From assembly GCF_918797505.1 (NCBI RefSeq), contig NC_092800.1:41831430-41895429 (forward strand): a DNA stretch of 64,000 nucleotides, read 5' to 3'. Position numbers and translations under genes: made by a program. The notes beneath the pieces are model-generated. The model had not been told where the DNA came from. It saw only the letters and a list, made by a program, of their open reading frames with translations, and searched no databases. Positions within the stretch are counted from its first letter, which is position 1; each line of letters opens with the position of its first letter. The stretch comes from Bemisia tabaci (lineage: Eukaryota; Arthropoda; Insecta; Hemiptera; Aleyrodidae). Shown here piece by piece: positions 10,040-20,558 of the stretch.

Positions 10040-10502
10040 CACTGGAAAAAAAACACATTGGATCTAGAGTCCGACTCTTGAAAACATCGACAAGAAAAAG
10101 TACTCTTGATTTAATCAGAATATAGCTTAAATCAAGAACAAGGTGGAAAAATAGTGCTGGGTCCACACCATTTCGCAGGGAAAACAAAGTCAAGATGTTC
10201 CAAAAATTAAAATTAGAGTCAAAATTAATTTGTTGAACTCTTAATGCGCACCAGTACGAAACTGAGGGGCTTTGATTTCCCCGCGAAATGGTGTGGACCC
10301 AGCACTATCTCTCCACCTTGTTACATACAGTTCGGGCCACTTCTTAGTGTTTTCTCTTAATTTAAATCAAGAACCAAGCCTCTGAATTTAAGCGGACTTC
10401 GTTTTGATTCAAGCAAAAATCCGATTGAACCAAGAGTATTTTTTCTTGTCAATGTTTTCAAGAGTCTGGATTCTAGATCCAATGTGTTTTTTTTTTCCAG
10501 TG
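10040..10502. mobile_element. Family B element, copy 3, carrying a nested element
   Basis: Outer ends CACTGGAAAAAAAACACATT and TTTTTTTTTCCAGTG, flanked by AG on both sides (10038-10039, 10503-10504), a 2-bp target duplication. The body is split between AAATCAAG and AACCAAGCC by the family CC insertion. With that removed it matches the 230-bp family B layout. Confidence 0.9.
10137..10361. mobile_element. TIR element, family CC, copy 1 (nested in B)
   Basis: The inverted core runs from AACAAGGTGGAAAAATAGTG to CACTATCTCTCCACCTTGTT (10137-10322); about 39 further bases precede the target duplication on the right. The 10-bp word TTAAATCAAG occurs at both borders (10127-10136 and 10362-10371) but only once in other family B copies, so it is a real duplication. 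A 9-10 bp duplication is the size made by Mutator-like transposases. Confidence 0.75.
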
Positions 10503-10511
10503 AGGGCATGA

Positions 10512-10766
10512 ATGCCGTGCTGAAAGGAAGAACGCCGTATGAACATTCGAGAGTTGCCAATATTCCTTCGATAAAACGTTTATTTTTGAGGTAAGTTATG
10601 CACATTTTTCCTCCGAAATTTTCAGGAACTTCAGGTGAAAACGCAAACAAAATTACCTGAAAAATTCGAAGAAAAATATTCACAAGTTCGCCAGGAAATT
10701 CGTGTTTTATCAAAAGAAATCTTGCAACGCCTGATATTTCATACGGCGTTTTTCTTTAGTACGGCA
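10512..10766. mobile_element. MITE, family D, copy f
   Basis: Only nine bases right of the family B element. Ends ATGCCGTGCTGAAAGG and TTTCTTTAGTACGGCAG; flanking tetranucleotides ATGA and ATAA differ by one base, consistent with a decayed 4-bp duplication. Confidence 0.8.
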
Positions 10767-11324
10767 GATAACTGCACAGCGATATGAGCCGTGAAAATTA
10801 TTGAGCCGTATGGACGACAGGGCTCGTCGTGAAGTGTAGTTAAGCCCTCGTGTCAGCCAAGCAATGAATAGTCTTACGAGGACGACTTCGTTTGACTTTA
10901 TCATCAATCAAAAAACTTGAAGGAATATAGGTATAGGCTACTCAAGGCAAGATATGAATTAAAGCACGACGCGACATGTAGCCTCGTTAAAATTTCACGA
11001 GAAAATCAAACCTCACAACGGACAATCTGGGAATGAAATTTTGAACGCAAAATCAGTGTTTACAATTCACATTACTGAAATGGCAAAAATGCAGATGGCG
11101 TCATTAGTATGATCTAACTTTATTTTGAACTGAATTAAAATTACTCGTTCAAATTTTCTTCCAGAGTTTTATTTCGGAATTTCCGTGAACCGTTCTCTGA
11201 GTAAGATTTTGAGGAGGAAACATGTGACTTTTTTCTAGCTCAAACATTGTCTAGTGATTCATATTTGAAAAATATTCTTAAAAACGTGGAGAAATGAAAC
11301 TCTTTGCATGAATTACGGGGTAAA
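10767..11324. other. Single-copy AT-rich stretch, nothing recognised
   Basis: No repeat family member, structure or credible frame seen. Confidence 0.4.
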
Positions 11325-11576
11325 TAAGGGGCTTGGAGGACAAGGCGCATAAAGTGCAGTTTTTGAAAAAGTGGAGATATTAATGATTTCAAGTAAACAT
11401 AGTCTTAATGCATATTCTGTGAGAAATTCAATCCACAATTCCAATTTTTAAGCATCAAAAGAGTCAGTTTGAACTTTCTTTCCGCCATAAGAATCCGTGA
11501 AATTCCGAGACTTCAAACACGTATTTCTCGAGATATCAAAAACCATACATAATGCGCCTTGTCCTCCGAGCCCCTC
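11325..11576. repeat. Inverted-repeat element, family BB
   Basis: The left end AAGGGGCTTGGAGGACAAGG followed by CGCAT matches the right end ATGCGCCTTGTCCTCCGAGC in reverse. Inner parts also pair (TTTTTGAAAAAG with TATCAAAAACC, weaker). Only copy in the window; no target duplication identified. Confidence 0.6.
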
Positions 11577-12147
11577 AATGGTCCTTTTCACGATCATAAT
11601 TACATTTTCAGCCATCCATGGGAAAGGCAATCTTAATGCGTGAGGGGATTTTAGAGAAAAAATCGTTTGCTTGGTTGGGCTGAAAAATTGGAAAAAGGGT
11701 TTTCCTCGGAAAATACGGTTGGACAACCCCACGAAAATTCAGAAATTTGACAACTCGGAAACAGCGCGAGATCTGCTTTGAAGTGAGCTCGCTTTCAACG
11801 GGGCTTTGAGATTTGACGTTAAAATTCATCGCTAATGAAGAGTAACTCCTCGAGTATGGTGGTTGAAGAGGGCAGGGGGAGGAAAAAAGAACTTTCCGCC
11901 TTTGAATTCTTCGGCTCAAGAAGATATGACGTGTGATACGACGTCAAAACTCGACGTCACGAGTGTGGTAAGCATTGACCGTGCTCCATTGTCTTTTTCC
12001 CGGCATTGATTGTAAAACAGAGGAAGCCTCGCTCAATGTGTTATCAGTTCCACGGCATCCTTAGGGCTATGAGGGGAGGGGGGCTTCGATCCAAACCCCT
12101 ATTTTGAAAGATCGAAAGAGTTGCATTTTCCAGCGTAGCGTAAAAAT
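11577..12147. other. Single-copy stretch, nothing recognised
   Basis: A 103-codon minus frame (11608-11919) is open but has no recognisable domain. No inverted repeat seen. Confidence 0.35.
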
Positions 12148-12384
12148 CACTGGAAAAAAAAAAAAAAACACATGGGACCTAGAGTCCAGACTCTTAAAAA
12201 CATCGACAAGAAATAATACTCGTGATTCAGTCAGATTTAAGCTTAAAATCAAGAACCAAGCCTCGTAATTTGAGCGGATTTCCTTTTGATTTAAGCTTAA
12301 ATGTGATTGAATCAAGAATGCTTTTTCTTGTCAATGTTTTCAAGAGTCTGGAATCTAGATCCAATGTGTTTTTTTTTTCCAGTG
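12148..12384. mobile_element. Family B element, copy 4
   Basis: Complete: CACTGGAAAAAAAAAAAAAA at the left, TTTTTTTTTCCAGTG at the right, with both TCTAGAGTCC/GGAATCTAGA arm signatures. Flanking dinucleotides AT and AG do not match exactly. Confidence 0.85.
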
Positions 12385-12449
12385 AGTAAGATCAAGAGGA
12401 TTCGGGAAAGGAAAATGAAGGAGAATAGAAGTAGGCACACCTAATTAGT

Positions 12450-12836
12450 GCGCAAAAAATGACGTAGTTTTAGGCAAGACAGCAGTACGTGACATTATTC
12501 CTCCAGAGCGCCAATGAAAACAGTGATTTCAAGTAAAAAGCCACCTTTTTTGCCGAATTCTAACCTGTAATAACCATTAGAGTATGCAGAAGATAGCACT
12601 TACGGATCTCTTGCCTAAAACTAGCCTAACATGAAAATAAAAAATACCCTTTCCATGCAATTGAAATAAAATCGGTCTGTTTTTAATCATCCAAACGATT
12701 TCTCTTTCGAATGATGAGTGAGAATTTGACAAGGAAGAGAGGCTTCGTTCAATGAAATTTACCGCTCAGACGCTTTTGAGTTCGTTTTCTCAAAATTTCA
12801 GTTTTGCACTTACTGCTCTCTTCGCTATCACGGCAG
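12450..12836. mobile_element. TIR element, family N, copy 1 (5' truncated)
   Basis: Contains the family N blocks TTTTAGGCAAGACAGCAGTA, CATTATTCCTCC, CTTGCCTAAAACTAGCC and AATCATCCAAACGATTTCT, and ends with the TIR TACTGCTCTCTTCGCTATCA plus CGGCAG. The left TIR is missing. Copies at 37.5, 44.0 and 58.6 kb. Confidence 0.75.
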
Positions 12837-12837
12837 T

Positions 12838-13141
12838 AGAGAGGCATAGAGAAAGAAAAGGAGGTGCTTGCATCTTGAGGATTGTGTACCCTGTGACGTA
12901 GGTAGGTACAACCTGGTTAGCAAAATCCGAAATTCGAAGTATGAAAGACGGACCATAACGTCCGATTTTTTTGCTAAAATCAACTCATGATATAGTTTCA
13001 TACACTGTACATGGAATGCATTTTAAACTACACCATTTCCAAGAAAATCGATGATACAAATCGCTGTACCGACCTGCGTCATCAAAAAAATTCCAAGATG
13101 CCCGAAATGCAAGCACCTCCTTTTTTTCTCTATGGTAGAGA
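12838..13141. repeat. Inverted-repeat element, family O
   Basis: AGAGAGGCATAGAGAAAGAA and AAGGAGGTGCTTGCATCTTG at the left pair with GATGCCCGAAATGCAAGCAC and CTTTTTTTCTCTATGG at the right. It abuts the right end of the family N copy directly. Confidence 0.65.
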
Positions 13142-13569
13142 GGGACCTCTTCTGCCATCTGCTCTCGGAGTCGGGAGCAAATGAACTTGCCAGTCTTGCC
13201 GCGCGCGCTGCCTTTGGACTTGCGCAATGGACGCGCACATTCCTGGTGGAGCGCATGCAGGGCGCACGGTGCATGGTGCAATCGGCACTCGAGCCCGTCT
13301 CACCACTCACCGGCAGCGAATTCCTCTCGCTCTCGTGCGAGTGCAGCGACCAGCAAGTCCCTGGAGGATATGCAATTTGCCTTGCCGCCCGGTCCCGCCC
13401 CTCGCGGCTCGGAATGCCACTCGTGTAAAGCTATCCACCTATTTAGTGGTGATGCATGACACGCTTAGAGAGGCTCAGGGCCGTATTCATGGTCTATCCT
13501 TAAATAATAGTTCCTTCCCTCAGGAGGCACAATATGTGTTTGCATTGTAATCCGATTATTCGGATTAAT
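13142..13569. other. GC-rich single-copy island
   Basis: About 13180-13430 is rich in CpG (GCCGCGCGCGCTGCC, GACGCGCACATTCC). Overlapping frames of 92-125 codons are open on plus and 95-98 on minus. Several start inside family O. None has a recognisable domain. A promoter or exon cannot be excluded. Confidence 0.3.
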
Positions 13570-14040
13570 CCAATGGCCGATTATTGAAATTGATAGACAA
13601 AGCTAGAGACAAAAAAGACAAAAGAGATATGGAGGGATCCCATTGATGGAAGCGATAGTTAGTCCATCATTTTCTCCCTATATGCCGCAGTCACACGCTG
13701 AATGTGGGAGCTGAATGTGGAAGTCATCGGCCCGATGCCTGAATTTTGCGCGCGACGCGCAAAATTCAGCAATGATTCTCAGCAACCATCGGACTAATGT
13801 TGAATTTACCTGAGCTATTTAAATAGATTTGACACACATCTGGATGAAAATAACTCGAATTACCGAAATTTCAGCCGTTGGGCGATGACTGTTGACTTCC
13901 ACATTCAGCTGATAAATTCAGCGTGTGATTGCGGCATTAGTTTATAGGAGCCACCCATATCAACCAATAGGATAGCTCCATACTCCCTATGTCTTTTTTT
14001 TCTATCGCCTTGTCTATCAATTTTAATTGTCGGCCCGCAG
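13570..14040. mobile_element. Family R element, copy 2, split by family S
   Basis: Left arm GGCCGATTATTGAAATTGAT to about 13683 and right arm from 13937 (ACCCATATCAACCAATAGGA to AATTGTCGGCCCGCA) form one R palindrome, interrupted by the S element. Confidence 0.75.
13684..13936. mobile_element. Inverted-repeat element, family S (nested in R)
   Basis: Ends GCCGCAGTCACACGCTGAAT and TTCAGCGTGTGATTGCGGC. The interior holds a second tight hairpin, TGAATTTTGCGCG / CGCGCAAAATTCA around 13740-13768, and a pair CATTCAGC... / GCTGAATGTGG. Only copy in the window. Confidence 0.7.
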
Positions 14041-14263
14041 TGAGGCTTAATGCTAAGTAGTTGACGGAGGAAAGGCTGCCAAAGAAGACACTTCTTTTGG
14101 TTCCTCCTGGGGGACGCCCAGTAAGAGAATAGCTGAGGAGGTCCGCACAAAAGATTGAGTGATGCTAGACTGAGGACTCGAACTCGACTTCCTGACTGTG
14201 GTCGACCGTGCGAAGATTCGGCTTCGCAGAACGCCAAAGAGTGCTGTGAAAACTATCTTTATA

Positions 14264-14565
14264 CACGGAGAAAAAAACTTCGTGCGTGGGACCCGAAGTT
14301 TAGGTCATATGGATCTCTGAAGTTTTCGGATTGAGTATCTGAACACTTTGGGTCCAGCTGCTGAGGTTTGGATCACACATCTGAAACTTCAGTTCTTACA
14401 TCTGAAGTACTTAGGTTTTCACATCCGAAAAACTTCAGTTCTCACATCTGAAGTACTTCAGATGTAAGAACTGAAGTGTCAGATGTGTGATCCGAACCTC
14501 GACAGCTAGACCTAAAGTGTTCAGATGCTCAATCCGAAAACTTCAGAGATCCATTTGACCTAAAC
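14264..14565. mobile_element. Foldback element, family A, copy 2 (3' truncated)
   Basis: Starts CACGGAGAAAAAAACTTCGT and follows copy 1 almost base for base through TTCAGATGCTCAATCCG, but stops at CCATTTGACCTAAAC without the final ~20 bp. Confidence 0.8.
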
Positions 14566-15027
14566 AAATCATTCGGTCTATTTTTGTGTATTACTTTTAT
14601 TGAGTTATTATAAGGTATTCAACTAGGTAAAAAAGAAAACTGTATGTTAGTTAACCTGATTGACTTCGTTTGTTTACCACTTTTATCAGACTGTAGCAAG
14701 CAACTGACCTGTAACACGAAAAAAAAGAGAAAACGATTAGGACAAATTAGCAAAACGCATCGAAAGTAATAAACTAGAGTTGGCAAAGAAGATTAATTAA
14801 TGAAAAATGTTGTTTATGGTGCCGTTTGAATGATTGAGCTGGAATCAACTCTTACACGCGCAAAAACGAAACGCGCAAACTCTTGCATACGATATGTAAT
14901 GTGATGCACGTCAAAATCCTACCTAAAATAGTTACATGGTGTTCTTTCTTTCACGATAAATTTCATTGGAATCGCATTAACTCGTTCAATTTTTGTGATG
15001 CTGACCTTTTAGGCAGTATGAAGGTTA
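14566..15027. other. AT-rich single-copy stretch, nothing recognised
   Basis: No inverted repeat or credible frame. A 60-codon plus frame (14883-15065) has no recognisable product. Confidence 0.4.
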
Positions 15028-15282
15028 AGTTCAACGCTGAGCAGAAAGGGACCAAGCCACATTAGCTGTATTCCCAAAGATGGGAAAATTTAAGTTTTTA
15101 CGCACTAAAACAGTTGTGCGGATTTTTGCTCAAATTTCAGTGAATTTTCTGCATAGCACGAAGCAAATTCCTTAAAACTTTTGAAAGAATCCGCCCAAAC
15201 GTTCCCTCGTAAAAAATTAAATTGCACAATTAAATTTTACAGTGGCTGATGTGGCTTGTTCCTTTCCGCTAAACACGGTCCA
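15028..15282. repeat. TIR element, family L, copy 1
   Basis: Left arm GAGCAGAAAGGGACCAAGCC, right arm GATGTGGCTTGTTCCTTTCC followed by a CGGTCC terminus. Interior GTTGTGCGGATTTTTGC and AATCCGCCCAAACGTTCC pair as an inner inverted repeat. Copies at 45.1, 48.8 and 55.7 kb. Confidence 0.7.
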
Positions 15283-15835
15283 AATATGACATTGAAATCT
15301 TAATCTTCTCATTGCAGGCTTAGTAATAAGACTCGTGATATACTTTGTTTCACCGGACGCATAGATTAACACAAGTGAGAGTTGAACTTAAAGTTACCCG
15401 GAAGTTCTGTCGGTTAAGACGGTGGAACCTTTGATCAGAGCGATAAAATCGAACCACAGCCACGGTGTGCCTTAATTATACAACGCAATGACGAAGAGCT
15501 CTTGATGAAATTTGTTCAAAGTTTCCCTTGATTAATCATAACCGAAGCACGATGTTGACGTTCAACACTCGAGCCGAGAAAAATCAGCGCACCGAAAGTT
15601 TTAGAGACTTGAAAACTTGGTGTTGAATGAAATGCAAGCCGCGTCATCGAGTGTTAATTATTCCGTGGCCCGCTAATCAAGATTTTTGCGGCGGAAGTTC
15701 CGAGAATTATGACGATGCCAACTGGTTTTTTTTAATAACAGGATATTTTCACCAAAACTTTTTTGAACTGAGTGGGAAAAATTGATATTATTGATTCAGT
15801 TTAGGCAAAGTCTCCAAACGGTCAGGCGTTCTGTA
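15283..15835. other. Single-copy island with ATTAAT/TAATTA motifs
   Basis: Between 15420 and 15720 GC is higher and homeodomain-type words recur: CCTTAATTATACAACG, CTTGATTAATCATAACC, GTGTTAATTATTCCG and CCGCTAATCAAG. No frame of note. A candidate non-coding regulatory stretch by motif content only. Confidence 0.3.
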
Positions 15836-16067
15836 CACTGGTGGAAAAAAACACATTGGATCTAGAGTCCAGACTCTTAAAAACATCGACAAGAAAAAAT
15901 TAATACTCTTGATTCAATCAGATTTAAGCTTAAATCAAGCACCAAACCTCTTAATTCCTTATTTCCTTTTGATTTAAGCTTAAATCCGATTGAATCAAGA
16001 GTCCTTTTTCTTGTCAGTATTTTCAAGAGTCTGGACTCTAGATCCAATGTGTTTTTTTTTCCCAGTG
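15836..16067. mobile_element. Family B element, copy 5
   Basis: 232 bp, ends CACTGGTGGAAAAAAACACA and TTTTTTTTTCCCAGTG. Flanked by TA on both sides (15834-15835, 16068-16069). Arms carry the TCTAGAGTCC, AATCAGATTTAAGCTTAAAT and TTAAGCTTAAATCCGATTGA blocks. Confidence 0.9.
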
Positions 16068-16405
16068 TACATTTCCCGTGATGGAGATGTTTTATCAGAA
16101 AATTGTATTGTATGAAAGTGTTTGTTCACGATAATTTTTATGAAAAAATGAAAAAAAGAGGGAAAGCTCTAATATGTTCGTATTTGGGAAGCGCTCAGCT
16201 GCTTTCTATGTAGGCGCGTGTTTAAGCTCTCCGAAGAGTATGAGGAACGTTGAGTGAAAAAACTTGTCTCACGAAACTTCCAACTATGAATTTTGAGAAA
16301 ACAACACTACCGTTAAACAAATAAATTATAGAAAAATGATTATCGTCCTCCGCTCTTTGATACCAGAAGCATTACGTAAAGGTATAATAGATGAATCTGT
16401 TCTAA
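16068..16405. other. AT-rich stretch, nothing recognised
   Basis: No frame or repeat recognised. Confidence 0.4.
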
Positions 16406-16490
16406 ATATGGACGTATTTATGCTAAAAGGAACTGTGTCTCACGCAAACCCTGTGCACATAGTTCCTTTTGGCATAAAACACGTCCATAT
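16406..16490. repeat. Palindromic element, family I, copy 1 (short)
   Basis: An 85-bp inverted repeat: ATATGGACGTATTTATGCTA and AAAGGAACTGTG against CACATAGTTCCTTTTGGC and ACACGTCCATAT. Longer copies at 33.7 and 63.3 kb. Confidence 0.65.
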
Positions 16491-16795
16491 GTGAGTTCTC
16501 CATGTCCGACTATATCTTGTTGTTGAGCCGGTGCGCCATTTGAACGCATTGCCAATAATATACTAAAATTCTATTGGCAGATCGAAATCAAAAAGCGCTC
16601 CCCATTGCATTGGCTGAGCGCTTAAAAGCCAACGATGAACATTTGAGAAAAATGGATTTTTGAATTGGCACTATAAAGTTATGTGCTGCGACCAAAATCA
16701 ACGAAGAGTACCTATCGCGAGGGACACACATGATTCCTCTTCGTGCAAAACCATCCACATTATATTTTCTGTATCCCTGAGAGCTTCCTCCTCCC
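16491..16795. other. Single-copy stretch, nothing recognised
   Basis: Contains a weak GCGCTCC...GAGCGCTT pairing at 16594-16622; otherwise unremarkable. Confidence 0.35.
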
Positions 16796-17047
16796 CTGCT
16801 GTGCTAAGAAGGAACGCCGTATGAGTATTCTGCTGTCACAAAATTTCTCCCGACAAAATATTAATATTTTAGAAAAGTTACGCATATTTTGCCTTGAAAT
16901 TTTCAGACTTTTTAGATCAAATTGCAAACGAAATCCTCCGTAAAATCAGAAGAGAAATATTCCCAAACTTCCCTGAAAATTTGCGATTTGTCGCAGGAAA
17001 TTTGGCAACGTTTGAAGGCTCATACTGCGTTTTTCCTAAGCACGGCA
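16796..17047. mobile_element. MITE, family D, copy g
   Basis: Full-length, 252 bp: CTGCTGTGCTAAGAAGGAAC to TTTTTCCTAAGCACGGCAG. Flanking tetranucleotides TCCC and TACC differ at one base. The frames at 16743-17151 are repeat translation. Confidence 0.8.
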
Positions 17048-17400
17048 GTACCCTCTTCTCGTATGGAGTGAGCAGCAATTCCAGGAGTTACCGAGAACTC
17101 GCCGGGCGAGGAGGGTTGGGTGGGGTGAGGAACTTGCAAATTGCAGGATAATCAAAACAATCAAACTGCACATTAGGCATTGAGATGCATTTTGCGCTGG
17201 TGCCCGAACGGCGGGACGCCCAGGGAAGAGCTGCAATTTGTAGTCCTGCCCCCTCCCCCTCGCCTCACCCCGGTCCCATTGGTGCCTCATTAAAAATCAG
17301 TAGTCGGGGTCATGGCAAGTTCAAGGTGACTTCGCGTCTCGAATCGCGCGGCTCGCCCCCGAAGTGCTCATCATCGCAAGTGCAACGCCGATGAATCGAA
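17048..17400. other. GC-rich single-copy island
   Basis: CpG-containing stretch with CCCCTCCCCCTCGCCTCACC and CGCGCGGCTCGCCCCCGAAG. Frames of 69 (plus) and 84 (minus) codons are open and unrecognised. Confidence 0.3.
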
Positions 17401-18041
17401 ATTTCCTTTTCTATATTTCTTTCTCTCTTTCTTATTGTTGATCCTGCCACGATAAAGCCATTTTATAAACATTTCAATGCTCTGAAATTTTATCGATGTA
17501 CAATTATTTCCGGCGTCCGGGAGTTAGCGTACTTAACTTTCAGTTTTCGGCTCAAAAATGATTTTTTTACCGATATACATATGCCCAAAAACTCTTCATG
17601 GGTGAGCTGTTCGCTTCCGAAGTTGTCATTTTTTCTCTCTCAAATTGATGTAACTCCTCGTTATTTTGTTGTAAGTGGTTGAAACTTCGTGAGGACGGGT
17701 ATTTTTTTGGCATACTGTTCATGTTTTGTGCTTTCAAGGGTGTACGTCTTCAGGAAACGACATTACGAGCGCTCCCGAATTTTAAAATCGCGATAACTTT
17801 TTTGGTTGATGATACTTGGAAAAACGGATTACGGCACGTGAAAGAACGCAAAAAATCAAACGGCGGTAGTGCTGTTTGAAATTTCCAGAAATATGTCATA
17901 TCGACGCAACAGAACTTTGAAAAAGTTTCAGATTTTTGAAGCTCCTTGCTGGGCAGGCAATTTTCACTACAATGACTGTGCGGAAGCATAGCGCGTAGAA
18001 ACGGTAGCGCATAGCTCACTTATGAAGCGTTTTCAGGCATA
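17401..18041. other. AT-rich stretch, nothing recognised
   Basis: No inverted repeat of note. Frames of 66-89 codons on both strands across 17679-18019 overlap each other and are not recognisable. Confidence 0.4.
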
Positions 18042-18358
18042 CACGGAGAAAAAAACCTCGTGCGGGGGACGTGAAGTTTAGGTCATATGGGTCTCTGAAG
18101 TTTCCAGATTAAGCATCTGAACACTTAAATCTAGCTGTCGAGGTTTGGATCACACATCTGAAACTTCAGCTCTTGTGAGAACCGAAGTTTTTCGGATGTG
18201 AAAACCGAAGTACTTCAGATGTAAGAACTGAAGTTTCAGATGTGTGATCCGAACCTCGACAGCTAGATCTAAAGTGTTGAGATGCTCAGTCCGAAAACTT
18301 CAGAGGTCCATAGTTGACCTAAACTTCGGGTCCAGCGCACGAAGTTTTGTTCTCCGTG
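18042..18358. mobile_element. Foldback element, family A, copy 3
   Basis: Ends CACGGAGAAAAAAACCTCGT and GAAGTTTTGTTCTCCGTG. It has one fewer GAAGTACTTC unit than copy 1. The trinucleotide ATA stands at both borders (18039-18041, 18359-18361). Confidence 0.8.
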
Positions 18359-19028
18359 ATATGTGTATGGAAAAAGTCATATTTGGAGCCGAAAAATCGA
18401 TTTTGATATTTAAGTGCGTCAACTTCTGGACACCCTGTATTTGAAAGGTTAATTCAATTACGTTTCCTGATCCAGCCCTCATAGTACTGTAAGCTTCTCT
18501 TCTGACCCAGTGAAGCCCTGACAACGGACACAAATGCGCCGTGCGAGCCTACCACAGAGGAAGGCGCTCCTGAGTCGTATGCGAGCTCCAGTCGGCGGTG
18601 CCTCCCACGTCCGTATCACGGTGGAAAATTGTGGATCATTAATTATGAGGAGAGTGGAGCAAAGATCATCCGGGGTGGGGGAGGGGGAGAGAGCGCTAAT
18701 AACATCCAAGCGTGCCTTAAACAGTTCCGATGATGCTAACGGGATTTGCGACCGCGTAATGCGCTACTGAAACCTCCTTCAGAGGCATCTCCGCGCCTTG
18801 ACCACCCACGGAAAGCGGGCTCACACACCCCACAAGTGCAGCAACCTATCCCCGAACCCCGTTATCTGGCTTTCAGGAAATGGTCCAGGGGAGTGTTTCG
18901 GATATCGGTGGTGCAGGAGAATTCTTTAGGCATTTGGACCACAAGATGGATGCTGTTGGGTACTCGTCAAAATCAGCTAGAAAGGTGAATGGCTACTTGG
19001 ATGTAGTTGTTTTTTTTTGCAATTGTAG
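18359..19028. other. Single-copy stretch with GC-richer part 18490-18960
   Basis: The middle is CpG-containing with frames of 76-80 codons on both strands that overlap and have no domain. CTCATTAATTATGAGG-like words (GATCATTAATTATGAGG) appear at about 18636-18652. Confidence 0.3.
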
Positions 19029-19526
19029 GGGCCGTTCAAGTATTGCGTAACGCACTTAGGGGGGAGGGCAGGGGAGTTTTAGCTAGCATTACAGGGCGTT
19101 ACTGGGGGTTGGGGCGGTCAAAGCCAGCGTGATGTAACACATCCGAGCCGGGGGAAAACTGAAAACTTCGAAAAAACGCGCGAGAAATTGAAAATCCTAT
19201 GCCTTTTTTTTTAAATTGGGGGAGATGGTTAGGCCAGCGTTATTAAGCGTTATTAGCGTAATTTAAAAGAGGAGGCGGATGTAGGGCTGCGTTACGGGTG
19301 CATTACAGGGGGGAGGGGCGGTCAAGCCCAGCGTTACGTAACAAATCCGAGCCGGGGAAAAAATTGAAAATCCTGCCTTTTTTTAAAATTAGGGGAGAAG
19401 GTCAGGCCAGCGTTACGTAATTCAGAAGGATGCGTATAGGGCTGCGTTGCGTGTGCGTTACGGGGGGGGGGGGAAGGTGAGTCAAAAAATTGGAAAAAGT
19501 GCGTTACCCAATACTTGAACAGACCC
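19029..19526. repeat. TIR element with internal direct repeats
   Basis: Ends GGCCGTTCAAGTATTGCGTA plus ACGCACT and GTGCGTTACCCAATACTTGA plus ACAGACC pair over about 28 bp. Inside, a block (GGGCGGTCAA..CAGCGT..GTAACA..TCCGAGCCGGGG, then TTGAAAATCCT) occurs twice, near 19108 and 19316, and the word GCGTTA(C) recurs at least ten times. G-rich on plus. Only one copy in the window. Confidence 0.65.
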
Positions 19527-20032
19527 ATATCCATCCAAGACGGTGCATCTTAAGATCGAATGATGATCATATTTCGGCTAGATTGTAAAGGCAAAAAGTA
19601 GCAACAAAAAGAGCGACAGGAAAAATTCCCGCTAGCCGCGAAAACTCCGTTACTTTTCCCGGCGTCATACCCGAGTCTAGGCTCATCAACATCAGAATCG
19701 TGAGTTGGAACCTCAGAGTGTTCCCCGTGGTATCCACGCAGGCACAAAACGCGTATGAAATACACACAGAATGAGTGTCGGCTGGTAAGGTGCATGAGAA
19801 GAATTACTCGTCTTGCACCTTCCTCCCTTCACCCTTCACATAATGAGTTGGCTCGACAACTGAAGATCAATCACAATTACACATGAAAAGATGGGATTCT
19901 TCACGCTTGCGCCGAGCACTGCGCCAAAACCACTCCAGATTCATTCCATGTTGTCGCTTCGTTTGCAGCAATGATCATGCTTCCTTCAAGAAAGTAACTA
20001 AGATGTCATCGGTCAAAGAGAGGCTTGTAATA
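19527..20032. other. Single-copy stretch, nothing recognised
   Basis: An 81-codon minus frame (19550-19795) and a 66-codon frame inside it are unrecognised. Confidence 0.4.
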
Positions 20033-20265
20033 CACTGGAAAAAAAAAACACATTGGATCTAGAGTCCAGACTCTTGAAAAATGATCTGAACAGAAGAAAA
20101 AGGACTCTTGATTCAATCAAATTTAAGCTTGAATCAAAAGGAAATTTGCTCTTAAGAGGCTTGGTTCTTGATTTAAGCTTAAATCTGATTGAATCAAGAG
20201 TATTTTTTCTTGTCGATGTTTTTAAGAGTCTGGACCTAGATCCAATGTGTTTTTTTTTCCCAGTG
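20033..20265. mobile_element. Family B element, copy 6
   Basis: Complete, ends CACTGGAAAAAAAAAACACA and TTTTTTTTCCCAGTG. One arm replaces the usual AAAACATCGACAAG with AAAATGATCTGAACAG. Flanks TA and CA differ by one base, consistent with a decayed 2-bp duplication. Confidence 0.85.
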
Positions 20266-20558
20266 CACGATTGAGATTGTTCAGTTTTGTGGAAAAATGA
20301 ACAAGTTTACTGTAGAATTTTTTTAATACAAAGCCTAGGAAAAATGGAGAGCCTATTTAAAGATATTAGCATTGTAGAGCGATGTATTGTACATAGAGAG
20401 AAAATTTCAACACCAAATTTTGGTTAATCCGGGAAGGAAAACACAAAATTATCTAAGCTTTCGGTCGATTCCGGGGTTCTCCATCGAGGCTCTCCGTTGT
20501 ATTCTGCACACAATTCACGGCAAAATTTACCCAAATCAACACAAAATTGGTGTTTGGT

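Noticed and set aside
14150..14239. Second tRNA-like B-box on minus (GAGTTCGAGTCCTC)
   Set aside because: No matching A-box at the right distance and no T-stem of five pairs; probably chance.
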